Shown: in pieces, positions 28,313 through 36,484 of the stretch
Layout: every line of letters begins with the position of its first letter
Position numbering within the stretch: position 1 is the stretch's first letter
Source: Pontixanthobacter sp. CEM42
GTDB taxonomy: Bacteria; Pseudomonadota; Alphaproteobacteria; Sphingomonadales; Sphingomonadaceae
Direction: 5' to 3'
Assembly (NCBI RefSeq): GCF_017812015.1
Contig: NZ_JADQTN010000001.1
Span: 226,501 to 290,500 of the forward strand
Length of the DNA: 64,000 nucleotides
Program-made: the position numbers and the translations under genes
Notes under the pieces: model-generated
The model's input: the letters and a program-made list of their open reading frames with translations, nothing else
The model's database searches: none
Told to the model about the DNA's origin: nothing

Positions 28313-28770
28313 CCTCGATAGTCCTCGTCCATCCGGAAATACCCGGCAACACTGGCGCAACCGGCCGCACCTGCGTGGCGCTCAACATGGAGCTGGTGCT
28401 GATCCATCCGCTCGGCTTTGAGCTTTCGGACAGCCGCGTAAAACGCTCTGGCCTCGATTATTGGCAGCATATTCGGCTGGCGGAATTCGCTAGCTGGGAT
28501 GCTTTCCTAGAGGAACGCAAGCCGCGCGATAACCAGCTTTACCTGTTCGAAGAATATGCGGATCGCAGCTTTTACGAGCCGGATTATCCGGACGACGCTT
28601 TTCTTGTTTTCGGATGCGAAACCAAAGGACTTCCGCCGGAAATCGTCGATGCGCACCGGGCGCAGCTTGTCGGCCTGCCGATGCGGTCAGACAAGGTGCG
28701 ATCACTAAATTTGGCAAATACGGTGACTGCCGCGGCCTATCAAGCCGTGCGTGCGCATATTTCACCGTAA
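28309..28770 (+). CDS. trmL: tRNA (cytidine(34)-2'-O)-methyltransferase TrmL, apparent CTG start
   Basis: A SPOUT methyltransferase that 2'-O-methylates the wobble base of tRNA-Leu isoacceptors. The family begins with a strand like [21 protein letters not shown], and this sequence reads straight back from the core to a CTG at 28309 (CTG ACC TCG ATA), which overlaps the gatB stop as CTGA. No ATG, GTG or TTG exists in frame before GTG 28375, and starting there would remove the first beta strand and the NTG motif. The knot motifs [11 protein letters not shown] and [15 protein letters not shown] are intact. Length 153 is normal for TrmL. Confidence 0.85.
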   Translation: MTSIVLVHPEIPGNTGATGRTCVALNMELVLIHPLGFELSDSRVKRSGLDYWQHIRLAEFASWDAFLEERKPRDNQLYLFEEYADRSFYEPDYPDDAFLVFGCETKGLPPEIVDAHRAQLVGLPMRSDKVRSLNLANTVTAAAYQAVRAHISP

Positions 28771-28895
28771 AGCACCCCTCGAAGACAGCGGCCAAAAACG
28801 GCAGAACGGCGTCATTTCGGGACGGTTTCGCGCCGCTGACTCGACATTCGCAGGCATCCCCTTAACTTCGCGCGCGATTACGGGGAGAGTCGTTG

Positions 28896-29627
28896 ATGAC
28901 TGACTGGGTGAAAATTCTGCTGGGCGGGGTCGCGACCTCGGTGCTTGCATTTGCCACACATGCGTTGACGGGCAAGTCCTATGTGGCTGGCTTGGAAGAG
29001 AAAGCCACGGCAGCTCTGTCTGCGGCGGGTGTAAAGGGCGCAAGTGCCAGCATGGTGCGCGAGCCATCGATCAGGCGACTTGCGATACTCTCTGGCGATC
29101 TCGATGATGCTGCGCGTTCGGAAGCAAAAAAGGCTGTTCGCACCGTTCGCGGCATTGCCGAAGCCCGTTGGGACGATGAAGGCGGCGCGGTCGCTAACCC
29201 TGAAATTGATGGTCTTGCAGAAGCCGGCCCATCCGAATGTCAGGCAGAAGTCACAAAAGCGGCGGAGGCTGATCCGATCACGTTCCGCAGTGGCAGCCCG
29301 TATTTGTCCCCTACATCGCTGCGCACAATCGACGCTGTCGCAGCTGTGCTGAAGGAATGCGAAGGCGCAAAAGTCGCTGTTGAAGCCCACACCGATGCCA
29401 CGGGAAGCGCCGCGATCAATAACAGCATGAGCCAGGCACGTGCGGACGGCATCGCTGCTGCGCTGATTGAGCGGGGCATTGCTGCTGAACAAGTGTCAGC
29501 CAAGGGTTTCGGTTCCGAAAAACCGAAGGTCGAAGGGACAGGTGCCGCCGCTAACCAAGCCAATCGGCGAATCGAGTTTACGGTGCGCGGCGGAACTACT
29601 GACGCCAAGCCGGAAGAAGGGGAGTAA
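28896..29627 (+). CDS. OmpA-family protein with N-terminal anchor
   Basis: A 243-residue envelope protein. An N-terminal hydrophobic helix (about residues 5-22, VKILLGGVATSVLAFATHA) serves as anchor or uncleaved signal; residues about 30-95 include a BON-like stretch (IRRLAILSGDLDDAARSEA); residues about 125-240 form an OmpA peptidoglycan-binding domain with VEAHTDATGSAAINN and RADGIAAALIERGI. GGGGAGAG before ATG 28896 supports that start over TTG 28893. It would tether the membrane to the cell wall. Followed within 4 bases by a tiny membrane-peptide gene. Confidence 0.87.
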   Translation: MTDWVKILLGGVATSVLAFATHALTGKSYVAGLEEKATAALSAAGVKGASASMVREPSIRRLAILSGDLDDAARSEAKKAVRTVRGIAEARWDDEGGAVANPEIDGLAEAGPSECQAEVTKAAEADPITFRSGSPYLSPTSLRTIDAVAAVLKECEGAKVAVEAHTDATGSAAINNSMSQARADGIAAALIERGIAAEQVSAKGFGSEKPKVEGTGAAANQANRRIEFTVRGGTTDAKPEEGE

Positions 29628-29631
29628 GCCG

Positions 29632-29721
29632 ATGCCATTGCTAATGGAGACATGGATATTGCTCATCATTTGCTTCCTGATCGGGCTCGGTGTGGGCTGG
29701 TTGATCTGGAAGCGCAGCTAA
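29632..29721 (+). CDS. 29-residue single-helix membrane peptide
   Basis: ATG at 29632, four bases after the OmpA-like stop, opens a frame for a peptide that begins MPLLMETW, has one hydrophobic helix (ILLIICFLIGLGVGWLI) and ends WKRS; AAGGGGAG in the end of the preceding gene can act as ribosome binding site. The WLIWKRS end resembles the WWVWAGS end of the anchor helix in the next protein, as if the two were related. A real small gene is likely from spacing, ribosome site and membrane character, but a protein this short cannot be proven from one sequence. Confidence 0.6.
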   Translation: MPLLMETWILLIICFLIGLGVGWLIWKRS

Positions 29722-29739
29722 GCGCGCGGGAGAATAGAC

Positions 29740-30357
29740 ATGCTATCGATTATCGCCGCCAATCCGCTTCCCTTCATTGTTGCCGTGCTTATCGGCGTTG
29801 CCACTGCATGGTGGGTCTGGGCAGGTTCTGACACGGAAGAATCCTATGAAGACGACACCCATGAAGAGGATGAAGTCCTAGACGAAGTGTCCGCTGAGCC
29901 AGAGCCCGCGCCTGAACCAGAGCCGGCATCCGAACTGGCACCTGAACCGGAACCAGAGCCAGTTGTCGAAGAGATCACCAAGGAAGTTCCGGTCGCTCCG
30001 GTGGCTTTGGCTACCGCCGCGACCGCTACTGTCGCCGCTTCCAAAAAACGGGATGAACCGCCTGCGCCGTTAACCGTCGCCGAGATCGAAAACAGGCCGA
30101 ACATTGCCGTTGCCATCGGTGATCCGGACGATCTGAAACGGATCAAAGGCATTGGTCCGAAACTGGAAGACCTGTGCAACTCGCTTGGCGTATCACGGTT
30201 CGATCAGATTGCCGCATGGCGTGCAAAGGATGTCGGCGAAGTTGACGCACATCTGGGCAGCTTCAAAGGCCGTATCACCCGCGACGAATGGGTTGCGCAG
30301 GCCAAGCTTCTCGCGGCGGGTAAAGTGACCGAGCACAGGTCTAAATACGGCGACTGA
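29740..30357 (+). CDS. Membrane-anchored helix-hairpin-helix protein
   Basis: A 205-residue protein with an N-terminal membrane helix (about residues 10-28, FIVAVLIGVATAWWVWAG), an acidic Glu/Pro/Ala spacer (about 35-90) with PEPEPAPEPE-like repeats, an Ala/Thr-rich stretch, and a C-terminal domain from about residue 125: DDLKRIKGIGPKLEDLCNSLGV, the helix-hairpin-helix seen in many alphaproteobacterial proteins annotated as NADH dehydrogenase-like or 50S L21-fused. The domain may bind nucleic acid or protein; with a membrane anchor the role is unclear. It follows the OmpA-like and 29-residue genes at 18 bases, so the three probably form one operon. Confidence 0.8.
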   Translation: MLSIIAANPLPFIVAVLIGVATAWWVWAGSDTEESYEDDTHEEDEVLDEVSAEPEPAPEPEPASELAPEPEPEPVVEEITKEVPVAPVALATAATATVAASKKRDEPPAPLTVAEIENRPNIAVAIGDPDDLKRIKGIGPKLEDLCNSLGVSRFDQIAAWRAKDVGEVDAHLGSFKGRITRDEWVAQAKLLAAGKVTEHRSKYGD

Positions 30358-30384
30358 TTGCCGGTTGTTTTTCAGCCGCTCCGC

Positions 30385-31224
30385 CTATTTTGACTGCAGC
30401 GCAATCGCGCCTTCATCGGTCCAGATGGTGGGCCCTAAATCGTCACGAAACAGCTCTGGTCCATAGAACCCGGCCAAGAAGGCTTTCGCTTGCTTCTTGC
30501 TGGTCGCTTGGTCGAATTGCTGACGGTTCATTGCCGCAATCTGCGGGATAAGAGTTTCCAGCCTTTTGAAGCCCGCATCGAGTGCGACCTTGGCCAGTTC
30601 GCCGTCATCGGCGGACCATGAGCGCACATTGATCCGTGGTTCGTAGGAGCGCTTCTTAAGCTGGACGATGCTGGTCACGCGCTGCTCCAACGCCGGTTTA
30701 CTCGCGTCGCTCCATGACAAAGCGATATCGGCTGAAATGCGGATCTGGGTGAAGTCCGGTGACAGGCTGTAAGTGTAAGTTACCGCGCCGGCTGACACGC
30801 CTTTATTCGCGCCAAGAAAGCGTTCTGCGGTCAGAGTGGGTTCTACGTTCTGAGTGTTGAATGCTGCAATTGTGGTCATCTGCGCGAGCGCGCGGATGTC
30901 GACGTTCTGCAGTACTTCTCGGAGAGGGCGCACCGCGGCTTCAGCGCGCTGAGACGCATTGGACCGCATCACCTTGCCCTTATTGTCCTGCGCCGCGATG
31001 ATCAGACCGCCGAGCAATCCGCCGCCGCCCATTGAATCGGACGCTACACGGCCAATCTCGACATCTGTGGCAATCTCATCCTGCGGGATGGCGACCCCGA
31101 CGGTCCATGCCTCCCCAAACGCCACCGGTGCAGATTTCGGTAGGACGGGATCATAGTCTCGTGCGGCCGCTGGTGGAGCTAGCAACAGGCCGAGTGCGAG
31201 AAGAAGCGGCGTGATGGATTTCAT
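30385..31224 (-). CDS. Secreted protein of unknown function
   Basis: A 279-residue protein with a clear signal peptide (MKSITPLLLALGLLLAPPAAA, cleavage before RDYDP). A Gly-rich hydrophobic patch (GGGGLLGGLIIAAQ, about residues 66-80) interrupts an otherwise soluble, mixed alpha/beta sequence. I recognise no family. It is downstream of two other secreted proteins on the same strand but a strong terminator at 31258 separates it from them, so it probably has its own promoter in the 33 bases before its start or depends on readthrough. Confidence 0.75.
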   Translation of the reverse strand: MKSITPLLLALGLLLAPPAAARDYDPVLPKSAPVAFGEAWTVGVAIPQDEIATDVEIGRVASDSMGGGGLLGGLIIAAQDNKGKVMRSNASQRAEAAVRPLREVLQNVDIRALAQMTTIAAFNTQNVEPTLTAERFLGANKGVSAGAVTYTYSLSPDFTQIRISADIALSWSDASKPALEQRVTSIVQLKKRSYEPRINVRSWSADDGELAKVALDAGFKRLETLIPQIAAMNRQQFDQATSKKQAKAFLAGFYGPELFRDDLGPTIWTDEGAIALQSK

Positions 31225-31257
31225 CAGGCGATACCTTGTTATTTGTGTCAGGTCGGG

Positions 31258-31293
31258 AAAAAGCGCGCGGCTCTCCTCGGCGAAGAGCCGCGC
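31258..31293 (-). terminator. Rho-independent terminator between two secreted-protein genes
   Basis: On the minus strand a perfect 10-bp stem (GCGCGGCTCT, 31293-31284, with AGAGCCGCGC, 31274-31265) encloses a 9-base loop and is followed by GC then TTTTT (31262-31258). It lies 7 bases after the stop of the 31300-32112 gene. Confidence 0.85.
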
Positions 31294-31299
31294 CCTCTG

Positions 31300-32112
31300 T
31301 TACCTCTTGAAGCGCTTTGAATATTCGAGGAAGTTCTTGGTGAAGGCTGCGAGTAGATCAGCCTCTGCTGCCTCGGTCTCATCGGTGGTCTTTGGCGGGA
31401 AGTGCTTCAGACCGTTACCGCCGCGACCCTTGACCATTTTAGTCTTGGTTTTGCCGCCACGGAAATCTTTGAAGATAAACCGGTTGTTGAGCGAGCGGCC
31501 ATAGATCGCTTTCTTCTGATACAGGTTCTGCGTGATGAGCAGCTCGGCGTAGCAATCCGCTGTGGAGTCGGTCAGGCGCGTTTTCACCTTGGTGGTGATC
31601 TTACGATCAGCGATGGGCGTTTCGTACATAATCGCGGTGCCTTCAGGCAATTTCAGCTCCTCGACGAGATCAATCGTGCCGAGCGCTTCGACCTGAAAAC
31701 GGGGGCCGAGCGCATCGCGCAGATATTCAGCTTCGCTAATATTGCGATCCTTGTTTTTGGCCGCGTCCGCAACCGCGCCGATCACGCCAAAGCCGGAAAG
31801 CCAGCCGGTGGTTTGGGCCTGTCCTTCCAAGGTCGGAAAGACGCGCAATTCGCAAACCGGTGGGGCGAGCTCTTCTACGATCTCGACCACTTCGGTAACC
31901 TGTTCGCCTTCGACCGGCTGAACAGGCATCATCTCTCTCGGTTCAACGGGTGCTGCTTCTTTTGGCATCACGGCATCCGCAGCAGCTTCAGCTGTCGCCT
32001 CAGCAGCGGCATCTGCTCCCTCGGCGGCGTCTTGGGCTGACACGGTTGTGCTGAGCAGAATGGCAGATGCTAGAGCGACTCCGGTTGAGCCGAATGTGTG
32101 TTTGATCTTCAT
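31300..32112 (-). CDS. Secreted protein of unknown function, Ala/Glu-rich N-terminus
   Basis: A 270-residue protein with a signal peptide (STGVALASAILLSTTVSAQ) and an acidic Ala/Glu/Pro-rich linker to about residue 85. The globular part begins CELRVFPTLEGQAQTTGWLS and contains FGVIGAVADAAKNKDRN and a second cysteine (TADCYAEL) that may pair with the first. It ends in a basic Phe/Lys helix (FTKNFLEYSKRFKR). No family recognised. Gene order and 21-base spacing put it in an operon with the upstream VirB10-like-barrel protein. Confidence 0.75.
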   Translation of the reverse strand: MKIKHTFGSTGVALASAILLSTTVSAQDAAEGADAAAEATAEAAADAVMPKEAAPVEPREMMPVQPVEGEQVTEVVEIVEELAPPVCELRVFPTLEGQAQTTGWLSGFGVIGAVADAAKNKDRNISEAEYLRDALGPRFQVEALGTIDLVEELKLPEGTAIMYETPIADRKITTKVKTRLTDSTADCYAELLITQNLYQKKAIYGRSLNNRFIFKDFRGGKTKTKMVKGRGGNGLKHFPPKTTDETEAAEADLLAAFTKNFLEYSKRFKR

Positions 32113-32133
32113 CGTTACTTCTCCTGTCGAAGG

Positions 32134-32967
32134 CTAAATTGGGTTGTCTGGAAGAATCTCGCGCGTGCCTGAGTTTTCAGGTTCGGCTGCGCTTGGCAGG
32201 GCTTCCTCGATCTGCTCGCCTAGCGATTCCGCTGCAACGCTGGGTTCTATACCTATGGAAGTCTCCGGCGCCTCGCTTGTCGGCACCTCTGCTGGAGCGG
32301 GTTTGATTGTGTCACGCAGCGGGAAGTATGTGATCTCTTCCCCGGTACGCGCTTTCAGTTCGCGCCCTGCGGGGATCGTGCCATCCTTGCCCCGGACAAA
32401 TCCAGAGAAGACCCCGACTGCGACCCAAGTCGCGACTGCCGCGCCATTCTTGTTCTTGCCTTCTTCACGGTATCGACCGTCAAGCAGGAATTCCTGACCG
32501 CCGAGGTCAAGATAACTCAAATTGATGGCGATGATCCCTGACTTGCCGAAACCGCCATTGCCGGTGACAAAGCTCACGTCGCCATAACCCTTGGTGCCCT
32601 TCGGAATGACGATCACGTCGTCCTCCAGCACATCGTGCAACACCGTAACGCTAAAGGTGTCGCCAATCTGATTGAACTCGGTCGAGAGCTCGTCGTCCAG
32701 CATGACGAACACTGGTGTCTTCGCAGGCAGGGTAACCGGCGGGAGGGGGACGGGTTCGGTCGCGGTGTCATCCGAAATGGGCAGATCGTCCGCAGTTTGC
32801 ATAGTTGGCATAGCGTCCGGGTCGAGCAGTATCGGCGCGTCAGCTGCGGCAGCGTTGTCTATCGCTTCGGGTTCAGATGATTCTGTGGGCTGTGCAGAGT
32901 CGGTCGCCCCGGCTTGTGCGGGAATGCAAAGCAGCGCTGCTGCCGCCGACCATTGCAGAATTGTCAC
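32134..32967 (-). CDS. Secreted protein with VirB10/TrbI-like barrel segment
   Basis: A 277-residue protein whose likely start is GTG 32967 (VTILQWSAAAALLCIPAQAGA, a signal peptide) with GGGGG a few bases upstream; 52 earlier in-frame codons show no coding character. A Ser/Glu/Pro/Asp-rich linker (about 25-85) leads to a beta-rich domain: FVMLDDELSTEFNQIGDTFSV, VIPKGTKGYGDVSFVTGNG and SGIIAINLSYLDLGGQEFLLDG. This strand pattern and the IPKGT turn resemble the barrel of VirB10/TrbI conjugation proteins, but no other secretion genes are near. Function unknown; similarity is by eye. Confidence 0.72.
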   Translation of the reverse strand: MTILQWSAAAALLCIPAQAGATDSAQPTESSEPEAIDNAAAADAPILLDPDAMPTMQTADDLPISDDTATEPVPLPPVTLPAKTPVFVMLDDELSTEFNQIGDTFSVTVLHDVLEDDVIVIPKGTKGYGDVSFVTGNGGFGKSGIIAINLSYLDLGGQEFLLDGRYREEGKNKNGAAVATWVAVGVFSGFVRGKDGTIPAGRELKARTGEEITYFPLRDTIKPAPAEVPTSEAPETSIGIEPSVAAESLGEQIEEALPSAAEPENSGTREILPDNPI

Positions 32968-33084
32968 GTAACCCCCAGACCCCTTCGCTCGCGAAATTAA
33001 GCAATAAGCATTTGAATGTCTATCGGAAAATCGGCCGGAAGATTGGCAGTCATGTGAGAGTTCGTGACGCCTCAATTGCACAAC

Positions 33085-33120
33085 AAAAAAGGGCGCCGGA
33101 GCATTGCTCCCGCGCCCTTT
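33085..33120 (-). terminator. Bidirectional-type terminator downstream of 33142-33447
   Basis: GGGCGC-C-GGAGC (33091-33102) pairs with GCTCC-C-GCGCCC (33106-33117) with one C-C mismatch and a 3-base loop. AAAAAA on the left gives a T-run for the minus strand and TTT on the right a weak one for the plus strand. It terminates the small minus-strand gene that ends at 33142. Confidence 0.85.
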
Positions 33121-33141
33121 CATTGTCGCTTTGAAAGCGGA

Positions 33142-33447
33142 TTAACCTTGGCGTTGGCCCGTCATTGCCATCTTGCCGAAAGCGCCAGCGTTGACTTCAC
33201 CGGTCAGCTGATCGCCGTCAACGGTTGCTTCGCCTTCGAGCTTCATTGGCATCGGAACAGTCATGTTCATCGTCCAAGTCAGCTTGTTGCCGTCAATCTT
33301 GCCGTCTTCCAGTTCCATACTGCCCATTGCGCCGGCATTGGTGCCGGTGAACTCGGTGCCGTCATCGTTTGGCACGATGGTCACGGTGCTCTTTTGGTCG
33401 CCCATCGGGCTTTTGGTTACGCAATCATAAGTGCCTGCTACGGACAT
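33142..33447 (-). CDS. Small beta-strand protein of unknown function
   Basis: A 101-residue cytoplasmic protein without signal peptide. Its strand pattern (GTYDCVTKSPMGDQKSTVTIV, then repeated short strands with Gly-rich turns such as GKIDGNKLTWTM and GDQLTGEVNAGAFG) suggests a lipocalin-like or all-beta fold. Homologues are common in alphaproteobacteria, often annotated hypothetical. It is monocistronic, with a strong terminator 20 bases past its stop. Confidence 0.78.
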   Translation of the reverse strand: MSVAGTYDCVTKSPMGDQKSTVTIVPNDDGTEFTGTNAGAMGSMELEDGKIDGNKLTWTMNMTVPMPMKLEGEATVDGDQLTGEVNAGAFGKMAMTGQRQG

Positions 33448-33493
33448 AGTCGTTCTCCTAAAATTATTCTCTCAAAGGGTTAGTCACCCGACG

Positions 33494-36430
33494 CTATTCA
33501 GCATCTAGGCTGCGTACTTCCACGGGAATGCCGAGGGCGTCAAGCTGTGGGCCGACTACCTTGGCATCGCCGACCACCACCAGAGTGAGGTCGCTCAGGC
33601 TGAATGTCTGCCTTGCCGCAGCGTCAAGCTGGTCTGTGGTCAGTGCAGAATATTTTTCGGCCAGCGTCTCGTAATAATCGTCTGGACGGCCATAGGTGAT
33701 GATATTGGTCAATCCGCCCAGCACATCGCGGCTGGTTTCGAACTGACCTGGCAACTCGCGGACATTGCCATTGATGAGGCGGGTAAGCTCTTCACCGGTG
33801 ACACCATCGGTTGTCGTATAGGCTGCGAGATCGCGGAACAGTTCAGTGATGGAATCACCAGTGCGGTCGGCCTGCACTGGCGCATAGATCAGGAAGTTCC
33901 CGCGATCGAGCGGCGCTCGCAGCAAACTGCGAACACCGTATGACCAACCTTTGGTCTCGCGCAAATTCATATTGATCCGGCTGAGGAAGCTGCCGCCGAA
34001 CACTTCATTGGCAGCGCGCAGTACCGTCAGATCATCGGTGCCCTTCTGCTCCAGAACATGACCGCCCATAATGATCGATTGTGGCGAGTTGGGCCGGTCA
34101 ATCAGCACGATTTTGCGGCTGGTGTCCGGAACCGGCGCATCATAGCTCTTAACCGGTGCAGGCGTGTTGGGTGCCTGCCAATCGCCAAAGCTGGCTTCGA
34201 GCAGTGTCACTGCTTCGTTCAGTGATGTGTCGCCGACAACCAGCACGCGGGCCATATCAGGGCGCAGCCAGACGCGGTGGAAGTCAGAGATTTCCTCTTT
34301 CGTGATGGTCGAGACAACCTCTGCCTCACCAGTGCCGCTTGGCGGGATGCCGTAGGGATGCTGATCGCCGTACAAGATCGGCATCAATGCGCGCTGCGCA
34401 ATTTGCGCGGGGCTATTCAGTTCGTTGGTGATGCGCGTCAGTTGCTGCGCGCGTACGCGTTCGAGCTCGTTCTCATCGAAAGCCGGATTGCGGATGTAAT
34501 CGGCCAACAGGTTGAGCGAGCCAAGCAGGTTGGGGGTAATTGCATCGAGACCGAAGGATGTTGTGTCTGCATCGGCTGTACCGAAGATCGAGGCACCATA
34601 TTTCTCGCGCTCGATGGCTAGAGCGGTGGAATCGAGCGTGGTTGTGCCCTCATCCATCAATTGCAGCATCAGCGATTGCAGGCCGAGCCGGTTGCGCGGA
34701 TCGGCGGCATAGCCAGCGTCGAATGCAACGCGGACGCTGACCACCGGAACAGCATCACGCTTGGCGAAATAGATTTCCATCCCGTTCGACAGTGTAGCGC
34801 GCTCGATATCAGGGAAGTCGAGTGGCTTGAGTTCGCCGACGTCGGGTAATTTCGAGCGATCTGCTTCGACAGGTGCTCCAGTCGCACCTTGCATCCCAAG
34901 ACCAAGCGGATTGGAATAATATTCCGGTTGCAGTGAGCCAGCATAGCTTTCGGGTGCAATCACGAAGCCGCCGCGATCTTCGCCGCCTTCTTTGCGATCT
35001 CCGGGCTCGACGATCAGTTCAAAGACAGGGCGCGAAAGCCACTTCGCAGTAACCGAGCGGACTTCTTCCGGCGTCAGCGCCGCTGCGCTTTTGAGAGTGG
35101 TTTTGTAAGCGGCCGGATCACCTTGATAGAGGAACCCTTCGGCAAGTGTTGGCGCTTTGCCACTGAAGCCGCCGACCTGTTCCAATCCGCGAATCTGGCC
35201 TGCGGCGTAGACGGTGGTCGAGCGCTGGATTTCCTCAGCGGTCGGACCTTCCTCGAGGAACTTGGCGATTTCTGCATCAAGCGCGGCAGCGACTGTGTCT
35301 TTGTCGACACCGGGCTTGGCATCGGCATAGACCACGAACTGCCCGGCTTGCGCGAAGATCTGTGCATTGGCGACAACACGAACGGCCAATTGCTGTTCAC
35401 GCACCAAGCTGTTGTCGAGCCGTGATGAGGCGAGGCCGCCCAGTACGCTGGCGCCCATCGACAATGGCAGGAAATCCGGATTGTCGAGGCCGGGAACCGC
35501 CCACATCCGGTAGACGCGCGTGGTTGCGACCTTGTCATAAATTGTCTTGGATTTTGGAGCATCCAGCGTTGGCACCGGAGCATCGACTGTGGGTGTTTCC
35601 GGACCGCGTTTAATCGCGCCGAACCATGTGTTCATTTTGGCTTTGGCGGTCGCGGTGTCGATGTCACCCGCGAGGACGATGACTGCATTGTTTGGCCCAT
35701 AATTGTCGCGGAACCACTGTTTCACATCTTCCAGAGTTGCGGAGGACAGATCGTCCATCGAGCCGATGGTGGAGTGGTGGTACGGATGGCCCGAGGGATA
35801 GAGGTTCTCAAGCTGCTCATATTCGGTGAGGCCGTAGGATTGGTTGTCACCCTGACGTTTTTCGTTCTGAACAACGCCGATCTGATTATCGAGCTTCTCC
35901 TGAGTGACCGCGCCTAGCAGATAGCCCATTCGGTCACTTTCCAGCATCAATGTGCGGTCCAGCGCGCCAGTTGGGACGGTCTGGAAGTAATTGGTCCGGT
36001 CAAACCATGTGGTGCCGTTGAAGTCGGTCGCGCCAACTTGTTGCAGCGGTTCGAAGAAGTCATTTGGCGCGTTTTCGCTGCCATTGAACATCAAATGTTC
36101 GAACAAGTGCGCAAAGCCGGTCTTGCCTTCCGGCTCATGCTTGGAACCCACATTGTACCACACCGAGACCGCGACAACCGGGGCTTTGCGGTCTTCGTGC
36201 ACCAGCACGGTCAGGCCATTATCAAGCTCGAACTGTTCGTAAGGAATAGAAACCGCATCAATTAGATCAGAGACTGATGCAGGCGCTGCCGGATCATCCG
36301 CCATTTCGGTTGTTGTGTCTTCCATAGCCTCTGCAGCCGCAGGCGCGTCTTGGGCCATAACCGGTGTCGCGGCGAGCGACAGTGCGAGCAGACTTGCCGA
36401 AGCAAAGCGTGTGATCGGTGTAAGGCGCAT
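33494..36430 (-). CDS. M16 family (insulinase-type) zinc protease, periplasmic
   Basis: A 978-residue two-repeat M16 protease with a signal peptide (ASLLALSLAATPVMAQ). The N-terminal half carries the inverted zinc motif HLFEH (108-112) and, about 75 residues later, the third ligand region VVQNEKRQG; the second half (from about residue 520) repeats the fold without the motif, as is normal. It would degrade peptides in the periplasm. A variable acidic linker (about 30-60) follows the signal peptide. It is followed upstream by the acylase gene 54 bases away on the same strand. Confidence 0.93.
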   Translation of the reverse strand: MRLTPITRFASASLLALSLAATPVMAQDAPAAAEAMEDTTTEMADDPAAPASVSDLIDAVSIPYEQFELDNGLTVLVHEDRKAPVVAVSVWYNVGSKHEPEGKTGFAHLFEHLMFNGSENAPNDFFEPLQQVGATDFNGTTWFDRTNYFQTVPTGALDRTLMLESDRMGYLLGAVTQEKLDNQIGVVQNEKRQGDNQSYGLTEYEQLENLYPSGHPYHHSTIGSMDDLSSATLEDVKQWFRDNYGPNNAVIVLAGDIDTATAKAKMNTWFGAIKRGPETPTVDAPVPTLDAPKSKTIYDKVATTRVYRMWAVPGLDNPDFLPLSMGASVLGGLASSRLDNSLVREQQLAVRVVANAQIFAQAGQFVVYADAKPGVDKDTVAAALDAEIAKFLEEGPTAEEIQRSTTVYAAGQIRGLEQVGGFSGKAPTLAEGFLYQGDPAAYKTTLKSAAALTPEEVRSVTAKWLSRPVFELIVEPGDRKEGGEDRGGFVIAPESYAGSLQPEYYSNPLGLGMQGATGAPVEADRSKLPDVGELKPLDFPDIERATLSNGMEIYFAKRDAVPVVSVRVAFDAGYAADPRNRLGLQSLMLQLMDEGTTTLDSTALAIEREKYGASIFGTADADTTSFGLDAITPNLLGSLNLLADYIRNPAFDENELERVRAQQLTRITNELNSPAQIAQRALMPILYGDQHPYGIPPSGTGEAEVVSTITKEEISDFHRVWLRPDMARVLVVGDTSLNEAVTLLEASFGDWQAPNTPAPVKSYDAPVPDTSRKIVLIDRPNSPQSIIMGGHVLEQKGTDDLTVLRAANEVFGGSFLSRINMNLRETKGWSYGVRSLLRAPLDRGNFLIYAPVQADRTGDSITELFRDLAAYTTTDGVTGEELTRLINGNVRELPGQFETSRDVLGGLTNIITYGRPDDYYETLAEKYSALTTDQLDAAARQTFSLSDLTLVVVGDAKVVGPQLDALGIPVEVRSLDAE

Positions 36431-36484
36431 AATAATCCCCTAATTGGTATTCGATGTCCGCAAGTGGCCGATTGCCGCTAGCCC

